DNA of 64,000 nucleotides from Marinomonas lutimaris (GCF_019426345.1 NZ_JAHLLW010000019.1:1-64000); one strand, 5' to 3'; shown: positions 35,440-45,094, counted from the first letter of the stretch. Program-made: numbers and translations. The notes: generated from the sequence alone by a model not told the origin.

Positions 35440-37739
35440 TAGATTTCCTCTTTAGAATCTTTAGAAAGAGATTGAGATAATTGGTGATTGAAACGAGGTA
35501 GCCTAACACAAAATTCAGCACCGCCAGACTCTCGATTTTGCGCGCTAATTTGACCGCCCATTGCCTCAACAATACGCTGACTAATCGACAAGCCTAGCCC
35601 TAATCCCAGTCCTGAAGATTTAGAAGTAAAAAAAGGCTCGAAAAGGTGTCGAATGGCTTCATCACTCAAACCGTCACCTGAATCTTGGACACAAATAACC
35701 ACTTGGCTTTCCGTAGAGCTTTGCTCGATACAGACACGTCGAGGATTATCTGATGCTTCTAAAATCGCATCGGCGGCGTTGGCTAATAAGTTCACCAACA
35801 CTTGCTCCAAAAAGACCATATCACCGTTTACAATAAAGCCTTGATCCTCTGTCACTACCAACTCTATACCCACTTCCTTGTAACGTGGACTCATGATTTT
35901 TAGCGCGCCCATAATGGCGGTTTGCACGGCAATCGGGCCTTGATGCACATCACCTTTACGAGCAAAAACTTTGAAGCGAGCGATAATGTCGCCCATGTGA
36001 TGACCCAACTGACTAATATGCTGCAAGTTGGTATGGGCTTGTTCGTATTGGCCACGATCCAGAAACTTCAACCCATTTCCCGCGAAAGCACGAATTGCGG
36101 TCAAAGGTTGGTTCAGCTCATGATTCAGACCTGCGGTTAGCTGCCCTAACACGGCCAATTTTGCTGTTTGTATCAATTCTCGTTGCGTGCCTTTATGCTC
36201 TTCAATTTCATGACGAAGACGAGTGTTAGCACCTTGTAGTTCAAACGTTCGCTCTTTAACACGTTCTTCAAGCTCAATACGCGCTTGAGTTATATCTTGT
36301 TCGTAGCGCTTACGCTCGGTCATGTCATGAAAAGTCACCAAATAACTCAAGCGATTCGGCAGCTGCATCTTACATAAGGTCATTTCCACTGGAACCGTTT
36401 GATCGGAATAACATAAGCGCCCTTCTCGCGTCAGCACTTTAATACCCAAATCATTCGCGGCTTCCAAAAAATCATTCTGAGCCAACAAGGCTGATGTATC
36501 TTGCTCATCGGGTTGAAATAAAACGCCCAAAGGTTGGCCCACCAAAGGTGCTAACGGCTGACCGAGTAATTTTTCAACCGCGGGATTAAAGGATTCTATT
36601 TTGTGATTTTCATCCAAGGTAACCAAACCCGCTTGTGTGTTTTGAATCACTTCACGAATATAGGCTTGATTATGGCGCGTCATCTCATTGGCATCATAAC
36701 GCTCCCTCAACATTCGTCTGCGCAACATGGCCATCCCCAAGAGCAAAACGGTGATGGTCACACCACCGGCAAAAATGGTACGCCATAAGGAAATTTCTTC
36801 GTTAATGGTTTTTAAAGGCGCAAGGATGGAAATTTGAAAGCCTAATAACCGAATCGGACGACTCATTTTCAAAAACGACAACCGCTGCAATTCTTCTGAG
36901 CCATCTATAACGGTATTTTCTAATACATCGACAATTTGCGATTTTTCATCAAAAGGCTTTTGATAAACAATGGCTAACTTTTCGATGGCTTTGCCAAAAT
37001 AACGCTGAGAATCGGCAATACGTTGCAATTCCGTATGAGACAACTCACCCAAGACTCGATACAGCCAGTTAGCACGCGAGCTACTAAACACAATACCATC
37101 GGGGTCGAGTAACAAAAATTCATAATGCTGATTGGCAAAGCGTTTTTCGAATTGCGTCAAATCCACTTTTACAACCGCAATACCAATAATCGAGTCGCCT
37201 TCATAGACAGGATATGAAAAATAATAACCACGACGATTCGACGTTGTACCAAGCGCATAATAGCGGCCCGGTTGGCCTTGAATAGCATCTTTAAAGTAAG
37301 GGCGAAAGGCAAAGTTACGGCCAACAAAACTGGCTGTTTCACGATAGTTAGACGCGGCTATGGTTAATCCGTCGGTGTTTAAAATATAACTGTCCGAGGC
37401 TTCGGTAATACGGTTGATTTGCTCAAGCTCGCGATTAAGCTGATTAATGTCCGATTCAAAACCATCTCGTAGGGCTTTTTTCACTCGGTCATTCGATGCC
37501 AATAAGGTCGGCATATGTTGGTACTTGGCAATCGCACTTTCTAGCACACTAGCAAGCTGATTTAACTGCTCAAAAGAATCAATACGCAGGGCTTTGATCT
37601 GTTGATTCCGTAGGGCTTCACCGCCTTTCCAAATCAATAAAACCACCACAATAAAAACGCCAAGATACAGCCAAATTAACTGCTTAGATGAAAAAAGCCA
37701 TCTCATGCTAAAACCGTACTTTTCTTTCAATGCGCTCAC
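35439..37739 (-). CDS. dctB: Sensor histidine kinase, DctB-like with added PAS domain
   Basis: A 766-residue membrane kinase: first helix near residues 13-35, a periplasmic double-Cache sensor with ASNYRETASFVGRNFAFRPYF and RRGYYFSYPVYEGDSIIGIAVVKVDL motifs as in DctB, second helix near 318-338, a PAS domain at about 360-475, a short coiled coil, phospho-acceptor His in GLNHELNQPLTAIR (about residue 540), and an ATPase domain with NLLANAADAI and SGLGLGLGLSIS. It starts at GTG; an ATG 33 bases later also fits. The PAS domain is not in classical rhizobial DctB. Confidence 0.88.
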   Translation of the reverse strand: MSALKEKYGFSMRWLFSSKQLIWLYLGVFIVVVLLIWKGGEALRNQQIKALRIDSFEQLNQLASVLESAIAKYQHMPTLLASNDRVKKALRDGFESDINQLNRELEQINRITEASDSYILNTDGLTIAASNYRETASFVGRNFAFRPYFKDAIQGQPGRYYALGTTSNRRGYYFSYPVYEGDSIIGIAVVKVDLTQFEKRFANQHYEFLLLDPDGIVFSSSRANWLYRVLGELSHTELQRIADSQRYFGKAIEKLAIVYQKPFDEKSQIVDVLENTVIDGSEELQRLSFLKMSRPIRLLGFQISILAPLKTINEEISLWRTIFAGGVTITVLLLGMAMLRRRMLRERYDANEMTRHNQAYIREVIQNTQAGLVTLDENHKIESFNPAVEKLLGQPLAPLVGQPLGVLFQPDEQDTSALLAQNDFLEAANDLGIKVLTREGRLCYSDQTVPVEMTLCKMQLPNRLSYLVTFHDMTERKRYEQDITQARIELEERVKERTFELQGANTRLRHEIEEHKGTQRELIQTAKLAVLGQLTAGLNHELNQPLTAIRAFAGNGLKFLDRGQYEQAHTNLQHISQLGHHMGDIIARFKVFARKGDVHQGPIAVQTAIMGALKIMSPRYKEVGIELVVTEDQGFIVNGDMVFLEQVLVNLLANAADAILEASDNPRRVCIEQSSTESQVVICVQDSGDGLSDEAIRHLFEPFFTSKSSGLGLGLGLSISQRIVEAMGGQISAQNRESGGAEFCVRLPRFNHQLSQSLSKDSKEEI

Positions 37740-37820
37740 CTAAAATGCCTTGTTGTTATTATCGCAATACTTTAATTATCAGCTTAAAAGACAAAGCCGT
37801 CACATCTTGGAGCAAAATAA

Positions 37821-38798
37821 TTAAGCCCTAGAATGGGCAAAGGGCAACACTTCAGCAATATGCGATTTATGACAGATTAACATCAACAAGCGATCCACTC
37901 CTAACGCCACACCGGCACAATCTGGCAAGCCATTTTCTAATGCGGTGATTAATCGCTCATCAAACTGGCGGTTCGCCAAACGCATTTCCTTGCGAGTCTG
38001 TTTATCTTCGGCAAATCGTCTAGCTTGTTCCTTGGCGTCAGTGAGTTCATGATAGCCATTCGCTAGCTCCATGCCTTGCCAATAAAGCTCAAATCGCGCA
38101 GCGACTAACTGACCTTTTTCATCAAGGTGAGTCTTAGCAAGTGCCGCCTGAGAAGCAGGATAACTATGAATAAAACAAGGCACGTATTTGCCAATAGCAG
38201 GTTCTATCACGCTAGAAAATAGCAACTCAAGTAAGGTGTCACGATCATCTTCCTGCAAGCCGTATTCTGTGTGTTCATGAGCACATTCTTGCAACTGGAA
38301 AAGTGTTGCTGTGAAAGGGTCCAGTCCAGTATGACGTAAAAACGCCATTTGATAACTGAGTCGCTCGCACGTCAACGTCTCGTCATTTAACAGTACCGAC
38401 AGCAACTGTTGAATCTCATCCATCAATTGCCAATGATCAAAACCCACTCGATACCATTCCAACATAGTAAATTCGATACTATGGCGACGGCCTATTTCCT
38501 CGGCTCGGAACACTTTCCCCAACTGATAAATAGAACCAGAACCCGCACACAATAAACGCTTCATAGCGAACTCTGGCGAGGTTTGTAGATAGTAAGTGAG
38601 GTCGTCCCCTTGGGAACGCGTCTTGCTGGTTAATACTTCAATATGTGGATCAGTAATACTGCCAAGTGATAGACACTGAGTATCCACCTCCATCACCTCA
38701 CACGAATCGAAAAAAGCGCGAATAACTTTCAGTAACTGCGCACGCTTTTGTAAAATCGAAAGATCCGCACTGGGTTGCCACAAAGAAGCGTCGTACAT
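37821..38798 (-). CDS. epmA: EF-P (R)-beta-lysine ligase
   Basis: EpmA (PoxA/GenX) is a truncated class II lysyl-tRNA-synthetase paralogue that adenylates (R)-beta-lysine and joins it to Lys34 of elongation factor P. The 325-residue length equals E. coli EpmA, and there is no anticodon-binding domain. Seen: YLQTSPEFAMKRLL, FRAEEIGRRHSIEFTMLEWY (motif 2) and GVALGVDRLLML (motif 3). Its partners efp and epmB lie 12-13 kb away in this window. Confidence 0.96.
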   Translation of the reverse strand: MYDASLWQPSADLSILQKRAQLLKVIRAFFDSCEVMEVDTQCLSLGSITDPHIEVLTSKTRSQGDDLTYYLQTSPEFAMKRLLCAGSGSIYQLGKVFRAEEIGRRHSIEFTMLEWYRVGFDHWQLMDEIQQLLSVLLNDETLTCERLSYQMAFLRHTGLDPFTATLFQLQECAHEHTEYGLQEDDRDTLLELLFSSVIEPAIGKYVPCFIHSYPASQAALAKTHLDEKGQLVAARFELYWQGMELANGYHELTDAKEQARRFAEDKQTRKEMRLANRQFDERLITALENGLPDCAGVALGVDRLLMLICHKSHIAEVLPFAHSRA

Positions 38799-38906
38799 AG
38801 AAAAACACTCTGAAAAATAAAGTGCATCATAGCAAATACCGCGTTAAATGTTCATTTGACCACATTAAATCATCTGATATTAACCGCTATGCTGAAAAAT
38901 TCATTA

Positions 38907-39338
38907 TCACTCATAGTGCTGGCACTCAAATATCAATTGCCCTGTCGGGTAAGGCTCTGATTTATCACCATAATGAAGCAGCTCCAACCTGCTATGCTGC
39001 TTACCTTCTCTAGGATTGAAGTAAGATGAACTTAGAGCCCTTACAGGAGCTGCTGGGCTTGGAGGTTGCACTTCTAGGTAAAAGTCCAAAATATATGGCA
39101 TATTGGTAACATCAACGCGGTTGGCACTAACTATAAAAATATAATCTTTCAAGATGAACAACGGATTAGCTGAAGGATTCAAAGCATCAAGCACTACCGT
39201 TTTCTCTTGCATATCATCTAGATCAAAGCTCGGATAATCTATCGGAATCAAATTACAGCTAAGTTCAAGTTGTGAGGAACGAGCATGTGCTGTCACGGTT
39301 AGTAAACTGAAAAGTACAGTCATTAGGAATTTGGACAT
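38907..39338 (-). CDS. Secreted protein of unknown function
   Basis: A 143-residue protein with a clear signal peptide (MSKFLMTVLFSLLTVTAHA) and a small mature part holding two cysteines (ELSCNL and LIFECQHYE) positioned to close a disulfide from end to end. I do not recognise the family. It borders an A+T-rich cluster of unrecognised genes but faces away from it. Confidence 0.6.
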   Translation of the reverse strand: MSKFLMTVLFSLLTVTAHARSSQLELSCNLIPIDYPSFDLDDMQEKTVVLDALNPSANPLFILKDYIFIVSANRVDVTNMPYILDFYLEVQPPSPAAPVRALSSSYFNPREGKQHSRLELLHYGDKSEPYPTGQLIFECQHYE

Positions 39339-39454
39339 TTAGATGAGCCCTTAGTACAAACAGTAAAAATATAGTAAGCATTATTGACAATATATCATCT
39401 TAAATATAGGGTATTTTTCTTCTGGAAATGTTTTTATTATAAAAGGAATTAGAA

Positions 39455-40060
39455 ATGGATATAGCTTCCTCAAGATCTACACCATTATCACTTAAAGAAA
39501 AAAAAGAACTTGAAATAAAATGTAGCAATCGTCTGAACTGGACAGATGGTGGGTATTGGATAGGGAGCGGTAAGGCTCCAAACTGTTTTATTAAAGAAAA
39601 AGCAAGTAGTAGATCTTCACATACCATCACTTTCCCTACAGATGCTTTAGCAAACAAATGGAATTCTGAGTGGGAAGAAAAAATAAGGTATGGAGGCTAT
39701 TTAGCATCAGCTTTGTTAGGGCTTGGAACAGGATTTATAGCTAATACAGCTATCTCCTTTAGTGTATCAGTAATATCTAATATTGCTTTGGGAGAAACTC
39801 AAGCGCTAGTTGAATACCCTAAAATGGAAAGAGGCTGGAGCTACGAAATCATTTTTGAATATAGTTTTACTTGGTCACCACACCCTTATGGGTCTAGGCA
39901 GTTAATTCAAAAAGTTACAGGTATATCAAGAAATCAACTTGATCAAGAAGTGAATCGGAAATCGAATACTCAAAAGTACAGTTTAGACCAACTTCCAGAT
40001 GGGTTGGGACGCCTCTTGGCAAGCACACCTCCCAAAAATACGTCTTCGGTATATAAATAA
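39455..40060 (+). CDS. Unrecognised protein with hydrophobic glycine-rich centre
   Basis: A 201-residue protein without signal peptide. Polar ends flank a central hydrophobic block of some 35 residues (YLASALLGLGTGFIANTAISF and on) with glycine spacing that could form one or two membrane-inserted helices. The N-terminal half carries two cysteines and WTDGGYWIGSG; a WSYEIIFEYSFTW beta-like segment follows the hydrophobic block. An AAAGGAATTAG site precedes the ATG. Local base composition is more A+T-rich than the neighbours, suggesting later acquisition. One base separates it from the next gene. No function assigned. Confidence 0.6.
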   Translation: MDIASSRSTPLSLKEKKELEIKCSNRLNWTDGGYWIGSGKAPNCFIKEKASSRSSHTITFPTDALANKWNSEWEEKIRYGGYLASALLGLGTGFIANTAISFSVSVISNIALGETQALVEYPKMERGWSYEIIFEYSFTWSPHPYGSRQLIQKVTGISRNQLDQEVNRKSNTQKYSLDQLPDGLGRLLASTPPKNTSSVYK

Positions 40061-40061
40061 A

Positions 40062-40409
40062 ATGTATAAATTCTTTAAAAAATTCACTCTTTTTTTTATT
40101 ATTATATTATTTTCTAACCCAATATATTCTCAAGAAAATAACTTACAAAAAAAATGGAACATAAAAAAATTAATTTATTCCGACAACAGCGAGCTAAAAC
40201 TTGACAATGGAAATTTTATAATCATTGATCAAAATAGCATTTCAGAAGTCATGAGTGAATATGGAAATAGACGTTACCCATATTATAAAAAATCAAATAT
40301 TTTATATTTGAAATCAGGAGGTAGTGAGGTGGAATGGAAAATATTATTTATTGACGATAATAGCTTAACATTAGAAACTCCTATAGGAACGTACGTATTA
40401 GAAGAGTAA
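40062..40409 (+). CDS. Small secreted protein, coupled to the preceding gene
   Basis: A 115-residue protein with a signal peptide (FTLFFIIILFSNPIYSQ) and a mature domain of alternating beta-type segments (KWNIKKLIYSDNSELKLDNG..., EWKILFIDDNSLTLETPIG) reminiscent of small lipocalin-like barrels, though I cannot place it. The ATG lies one base after the upstream stop and has no ribosome site of its own, so translation is probably coupled. Very A+T-rich codons. Confidence 0.6.
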   Translation: MYKFFKKFTLFFIIILFSNPIYSQENNLQKKWNIKKLIYSDNSELKLDNGNFIIIDQNSISEVMSEYGNRRYPYYKKSNILYLKSGGSEVEWKILFIDDNSLTLETPIGTYVLEE

Positions 40410-40446
40410 TCTTAAAATTGTCCATTTTACTCGATGGAGCTTAAAT

Positions 40447-40755
40447 ATGACACCGAAATGCTTTAACTGTTCAAGTAATCTGTCCCTAGCGTGGTTCACT
40501 TTATCATTCAGCTCAACCAAGCATAGGTGTGTAAACTGCGGCACCTTACATGGTTTTACGAATAAACATAAAGCTGTAGGGCTACTGTTTATTATCCCTC
40601 TTTTTGCTTTATATATTTTTTCTGAATCGATAATACCTTGGGATATAGTAAGATTTTTAGTTCTACTAGCTTTGTCCCTTTCACTCGTCATTATAGTCCC
40701 AGGACAACACATACAAATATTGGACGACAGACTAGATATCAAAAAAAAAACCTAA
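40447..40755 (+). CDS. Small membrane protein with N-terminal zinc-ribbon motif
   Basis: A 102-residue protein starting MTPKCFNCSSN and continuing to HRCVNCGTLHG: two CxxC knuckles in the first 35 residues that should bind one zinc. Two hydrophobic helices (about residues 44-62 and 68-86) and a short Lys-rich tail follow. ATGGAGCTTAAAT precedes the ATG. Third member of a same-strand run of unrecognised genes; role unknown. Confidence 0.6.
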   Translation: MTPKCFNCSSNLSLAWFTLSFSSTKHRCVNCGTLHGFTNKHKAVGLLFIIPLFALYIFSESIIPWDIVRFLVLLALSLSLVIIVPGQHIQILDDRLDIKKKT

Positions 40756-40824
40756 AGCATCCTGATAAAAAATTTCACCTTATAAATATTTTAAGCGGGT
40801 AGTTTTTTACTAATGTTTTTGTCA

Positions 40825-41466
40825 TTAACTGCCCAACTTACTCAGCAGTATTTTAATGCCCGCAACACCAAACATCAGCGTGAAGGCAGCATCAAAGCCG
40901 CGTTTCATTTTAAAATAGCTTTGGCGAATTCTTGGATTCGAAAACAACACAGCGTAGCCCAAATTTATGCAGGCACTTTGAATCGTTAATAAGACAATCA
41001 CAGACAACAAACCTTGTGTGGAAACCGAACTCGGCATCCCCATGGCGAATAACGACCCTAGAAACAAAATCGCTTTAGGATTGGTTAAGTGGATGGCCAA
41101 ACCACGAAAATAAGCAGCACGTAAAGATGTCTGTTTGGTTTCTAGCGTGGCCAACATTTTGCTCGAATCCGATTTATTCACCATTGCTGAACGACAAGAT
41201 TTGTACGCTAAAAATAATAAATAGACTGCGCCAACATAACGTAAACTTTCGAATAGCCAGACATTCGCGTACAACACGGCACCTAAACCAAAGGCAGCCG
41301 AACAAGACCAAAATAGCGAGCCTGTGAGTATGCCTGATGCTAACGCCAAACCTTGCACTCGCCCCTTATTCATTGACGTTGACGCAATCGCCAATGTCGC
41401 AGGCCCAGGACTCGCCATAGCAACAAGCGCACCGATTAATATCAGGACATAGTGGATTTCTTGCAT
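40825..41466 (-). CDS. LysE/RhtB-family amino acid exporter
   Basis: A 213-residue inner-membrane protein with the LysE signature GALVAMASPGPATLAIASTSMNKGRVQGLALASG and about six helices, including HLTNPKAILFLGSLFAMG. Members export basic amino acids, homoserine, threonine or similar. Its ATG, behind GAGGTG, lies inside the 3' end of the upstream EamA gene, a 25-base overlap that suggests co-expression. Confidence 0.93.
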   Translation of the reverse strand: MQEIHYVLILIGALVAMASPGPATLAIASTSMNKGRVQGLALASGILTGSLFWSCSAAFGLGAVLYANVWLFESLRYVGAVYLLFLAYKSCRSAMVNKSDSSKMLATLETKQTSLRAAYFRGLAIHLTNPKAILFLGSLFAMGMPSSVSTQGLLSVIVLLTIQSACINLGYAVLFSNPRIRQSYFKMKRGFDAAFTLMFGVAGIKILLSKLGS

Positions 41467-42353
41467 GAATCACCTCTCAGTCTTTTAAAGAAACTCAATT
41501 TTGGCAATGCCATCTGCCCGACAAACAAACCTAATAAAATCAGCACAGCAGCAATTATCTGATTCGTTTCTATTGGCTCGTTGTAAAACAAATAACCACC
41601 AAAAATACCAAACACAGGCACCAGTAACGTCATTGGCGCGACACTGGATACTGAGTATTTCATTATCATCTTATTCCAAAACCAGTACCCTAATAGTGTC
41701 GTTGGGTAAGCTTGAAACAAAGCGGAAAACAGCGTCCATTGGGTAAATTGATTCGGCAACTCAGTGACGACTTGCGTTCCTTCAAAAATAACCGCTAGTA
41801 ACAACAAAGGCAAAGGTGCAAACAACATTCCCCAGATATTAAAGGCAAAAATAGCTTTGGTATTCGCGCGTTTTACAATCAAGCCATTAACGCTCCAAAA
41901 CACCGACGCCATTAATACCAGCACTAAACCTTTTCCAGTCACCGAACCACCTTCGGAGTAAATGATCAAAGCAAGTCCAAGTAAAGCCAATCCAGCGCCA
42001 AGCAACTTATTGCGAGTAATGGTTTCGTTTAAACATAACCAACCCACCAGCAAACTACTAACAATACTCATATCCAATAACAAAGAGGCCATTCCTGCCG
42101 AAACACCAGCGCCAATCGATAAGGTCGTTAATCCCCAAACGCCGACACCAAAAGACAAGCCATAAGCAATCAAATAGCGCCACGGCACATCTGGCTTTTT
42201 AATAAAAAAGATCAACGGAAACACCGCGAAACCAAAACGCAATGCTGTGAGCACTAAAGGATGAACACTGTTCACGCCAAGCTTGATCACACTGAAATTC
42301 AATCCCCATAACGCCATCAAGGCAAACAGCAAGCCAAAGTCTCGTAGTTTCAT
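41442..42353 (-). CDS. EamA/DMT-family metabolite exporter
   Basis: A 303-residue membrane protein with ten predicted helices as two EamA repeats (ALMALWGLNFSVIKLGV in the first, ASVFWSVNGLIVKRANTKAI in the second). YdcZ/RhaT-like exporters of amino acids or nucleobases share this build. First gene of a two-exporter unit with the LysE gene, divergent from a MocR-type regulator. AGGAACGAATA precedes the ATG. Confidence 0.92.
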   Translation of the reverse strand: MKLRDFGLLFALMALWGLNFSVIKLGVNSVHPLVLTALRFGFAVFPLIFFIKKPDVPWRYLIAYGLSFGVGVWGLTTLSIGAGVSAGMASLLLDMSIVSSLLVGWLCLNETITRNKLLGAGLALLGLALIIYSEGGSVTGKGLVLVLMASVFWSVNGLIVKRANTKAIFAFNIWGMLFAPLPLLLLAVIFEGTQVVTELPNQFTQWTLFSALFQAYPTTLLGYWFWNKMIMKYSVSSVAPMTLLVPVFGIFGGYLFYNEPIETNQIIAAVLILLGLFVGQMALPKLSFFKRLRGDSCKKSTMS

Positions 42354-42564
42354 TATTCGTTCCTAAATTGTCTAATCAATTGTGAGTGCCACAACATATC
42401 AATAACGCCGTGTTTCGATGAGGTAGGCGCTAGTTTCGAAAGGAAGCACCACACTGACTCAACATTGCCCCCCAGTATCACTAGAAAACCAAAAAGAACA
42501 CAGATTCAATTTTTAACAAAAATAAGAGTACAATTCAGGGAAGAGAAATATTTCTGGAGAGGTT

Positions 42565-43989
42565 ATGACGCTTTACGAAACACTCGCTCAGCATTATATA
42601 GACGATATAAAAGCGCAAAGACTGCCTGCGGGAAGCCGTTTACCTGCGCTACGAACCATGGCGAAGCAACATCGAGTCAGCATGACTACCGCGACTAAAA
42701 CCTACGATTACCTTCAACAAACAGGTTGGATTTATGCGCAGCCACAGTCTGGGTACTTTGTTGCCAACCAAATTGAAGCAATCAGCTTTCCAAGTTTAGA
42801 CATCAAAAGTATTGAACAGCGGGATCCAAAACGCTTTGCGCCGTTAAATGGCTATAACCCTGCCTCGGCGCTTTTTAGCCCTCTTGGCACCTCGATGATT
42901 TCGCCAGAATTACAACCTAGCGTAGCACTGCAACGCTGTATTAAACGTGTCACCCAACGAGCAGGGAAACATCTATTTCAATACCCAGAAACACAAGGCG
43001 ACAAAGGCCTGAGAAGCGCCCTTGCGGAACATTTCCGACATGACAATCTAGCCTTTTCAGCAGCCGACTTTGTCATCACCAATGGCTGTATCGATGCAGT
43101 AAAACTGGCGATAGAAAGCGTGACGAAAGAAGGCGACACTATTGCCATTAGCTCCCCCTGTTTTAGTGGCTTGCTCGATTTGCTGAGCGCTTTGTCGCGC
43201 AAAGTGATTGAAATCCCCATTAGCGACCAAGGCTTGGATTTAGACCATCTAGAAACCTTGATGCAACAAGGTTTGATTAAAGCCTCGCTGTTCAGCACAT
43301 CAAATATGAATCCCACCGGTATGACGCTGCCCGTTGAGCAAAAACAAGCTCTTGCCAAACTCGCCACGCAATACAAAACACCGATGATAGAAGACGACGT
43401 CTATTTCGAATTGAGCCACCAGAAACAACTAACTCTGCCAGCAAAATATTGGGATAAAGAGGGATATGTGATTTGGTGCGGATCTTTTTCAAAAACCTTA
43501 GCCGCAGGACTGCGACTTGGTTGGTGTGTTCCGGGTCAATATTTAACGCCTTATCTCAATCAACATGCCTTAACCAGCTTTGGCGTGAACGGACTTATAC
43601 AGTCTTGCATGGCGGAATTTATCAACACCGGTGAATATCGCTCTCATGTGAATAAAATACGTACGGTGTTGAACCAACACATCCACCATTATCAACAATT
43701 TTTGCTCGAGCACTTACCCGCCACAGCGAAAATCAGTACGCCACAAGGCGGCATTGTGCTTTGGGTGCAAATCCCCAGTTTAAATGCTGTACAGCTTGAA
43801 AAAGAAGCCAATAAACAGAGCATCGACATACGCAGCGGCGCTTGTTTCAGCACCCACGACTTCTATCACGATTGCTTGCGTATAAACTGCGGTTGGCCGC
43901 TGGAAAATACTGGGGATAAACACAGTACTTATCAACAATTGATGCGATTGTGCGAAATAATCAACAGTTTGATGAGAATAAAGACTTAA
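42565..43989 (+). CDS. MocR-type transcriptional regulator (GntR helix-turn-helix fused to aminotransferase domain)
   Basis: A 474-residue fusion: GntR winged helix at residues 1-75 (AGSRLPALRTMAKQHRVSMTTATKTYDYL), a linker, then a fold-type I aminotransferase domain with the PLP-binding Lys in GSFSKTLAAGLRLGW and NMNPTGMTL upstream. Such proteins sense PLP or an amino-acid adduct. Divergent from the LysE/EamA exporter pair, whose expression it likely controls. A GGAGAGG site precedes the ATG. Confidence 0.93.
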   Translation: MTLYETLAQHYIDDIKAQRLPAGSRLPALRTMAKQHRVSMTTATKTYDYLQQTGWIYAQPQSGYFVANQIEAISFPSLDIKSIEQRDPKRFAPLNGYNPASALFSPLGTSMISPELQPSVALQRCIKRVTQRAGKHLFQYPETQGDKGLRSALAEHFRHDNLAFSAADFVITNGCIDAVKLAIESVTKEGDTIAISSPCFSGLLDLLSALSRKVIEIPISDQGLDLDHLETLMQQGLIKASLFSTSNMNPTGMTLPVEQKQALAKLATQYKTPMIEDDVYFELSHQKQLTLPAKYWDKEGYVIWCGSFSKTLAAGLRLGWCVPGQYLTPYLNQHALTSFGVNGLIQSCMAEFINTGEYRSHVNKIRTVLNQHIHHYQQFLLEHLPATAKISTPQGGIVLWVQIPSLNAVQLEKEANKQSIDIRSGACFSTHDFYHDCLRINCGWPLENTGDKHSTYQQLMRLCEIINSLMRIKT

Positions 43990-44101
43990 TAAGATTGGAT
44001 CGATTGCACATTTACTCCTTCAATCCTAACCTTTAGATCAATAAAAACAGCCCAACCTCTCTAGGTAAGCATTTAGAAAAACATTAAGAGGAATATTTGA
44101 T

Positions 44102-45094
44102 ATGTCTTACCGTTCCGTAAAACTGATAAAACGCCCTGAATTAGAAATCACCGAAGATGTCTTCGATATTGTTACTCAAGATATCCCAACACCAGCAGAA
44201 GGCGAGGTATTGGTAAAACTCTCTCACCTTTCTTTAGATCCAGCCATGCGTGGTTGGATGAGCCCTGACGAAAACAGCTACATTCCGCCTGTAAAATTAG
44301 GTGGTACCATGCGCGCCAGCGGCATAGGTGAAGTCGTTGAATCCAACAATGAACGATTCCCTGTTGGCGCTCGTGTTATGGGGCTTATGGGTCTGACTGA
44401 ATATGCAATCAGTGATGGTAATGGCTTAAACGTTATTCCAAAAGAATTACCGGCTGCAGCAATTTTATCCGTCATCGCTCTGCCCGGTATTACGGCTTAT
44501 CACGGTGTGTTTGAAGTGCTTAAGCCAGAAGCAGGTCAGACGCTTATCGTCACCGCGGCAGCAGGTTCAGTTGGCTCTCTTGTCGGTCAAATGGCTAAGA
44601 ATCTAGGTTTAACGGTTGTTGGCGTGGCGGGCTCTGATGAAAAATGCCAATGGTTAACCAAAGAACTTGGCTTTGATCATGCGATTAATTACAAAGACGC
44701 AGACTTTGTTGAGCAACTAACACTAGCAACGCCAAACGGCATAGATCTTTTCTTTGAAAATACGGGTGGTTTGGCACAAGGTCCTATCTTTGAACGCATG
44801 AATCCTCATGGCCGCATTGCAGTATGTGGTCTCATTGCCGATTATCAAAAAGCCGAGCCTGCACCAGGGCCAAGCTGGGTTGGTATCATCAAGCGTCGCT
44901 TAACTATCCAAGGCTTCACTATGCCAGATCATTTCCATCGCATTCCTGAGTACGGCCAAGCACTAGGCGCCATGTTAGGCAAAGGCGAATTAAAATATCG
45001 TGCTCACGTAATTGAAGGCATTGAAAGCGCGACAAGCGGCATTAACCTACTCTTTGAAGGTAAAAATACCGGCAAGTTGATCGTTAAGCTATAA
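44102..45094 (+). CDS. NADP-dependent MDR oxidoreductase, CurA/leukotriene B4 dehydrogenase-like
   Basis: A 330-residue zinc-free medium-chain reductase. The N-terminus (LSLDPAMRGWMS) and nucleotide-binding loop VTAAAGSVGSLVGQMAKNLG are typical of NADPH-dependent alkenal/one reductases that saturate the double bond of alpha,beta-unsaturated carbonyls. The FENTGG and GRIAVCGLIADY segments also fit. Stands alone on its strand, converging on an SDR gene. Confidence 0.9.
   Translation: MSYRSVKLIKRPELEITEDVFDIVTQDIPTPAEGEVLVKLSHLSLDPAMRGWMSPDENSYIPPVKLGGTMRASGIGEVVESNNERFPVGARVMGLMGLTEYAISDGNGLNVIPKELPAAAILSVIALPGITAYHGVFEVLKPEAGQTLIVTAAAGSVGSLVGQMAKNLGLTVVGVAGSDEKCQWLTKELGFDHAINYKDADFVEQLTLATPNGIDLFFENTGGLAQGPIFERMNPHGRIAVCGLIADYQKAEPAPGPSWVGIIKRRLTIQGFTMPDHFHRIPEYGQALGAMLGKGELKYRAHVIEGIESATSGINLLFEGKNTGKLIVKL

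Noticed and set aside
40398-40742. Minus-strand open frame opposite the zinc-ribbon protein gene.
   Set aside because: The plus-strand frame has CxxC motifs, membrane helices and a ribosome site; the antisense frame has no recognisable features.
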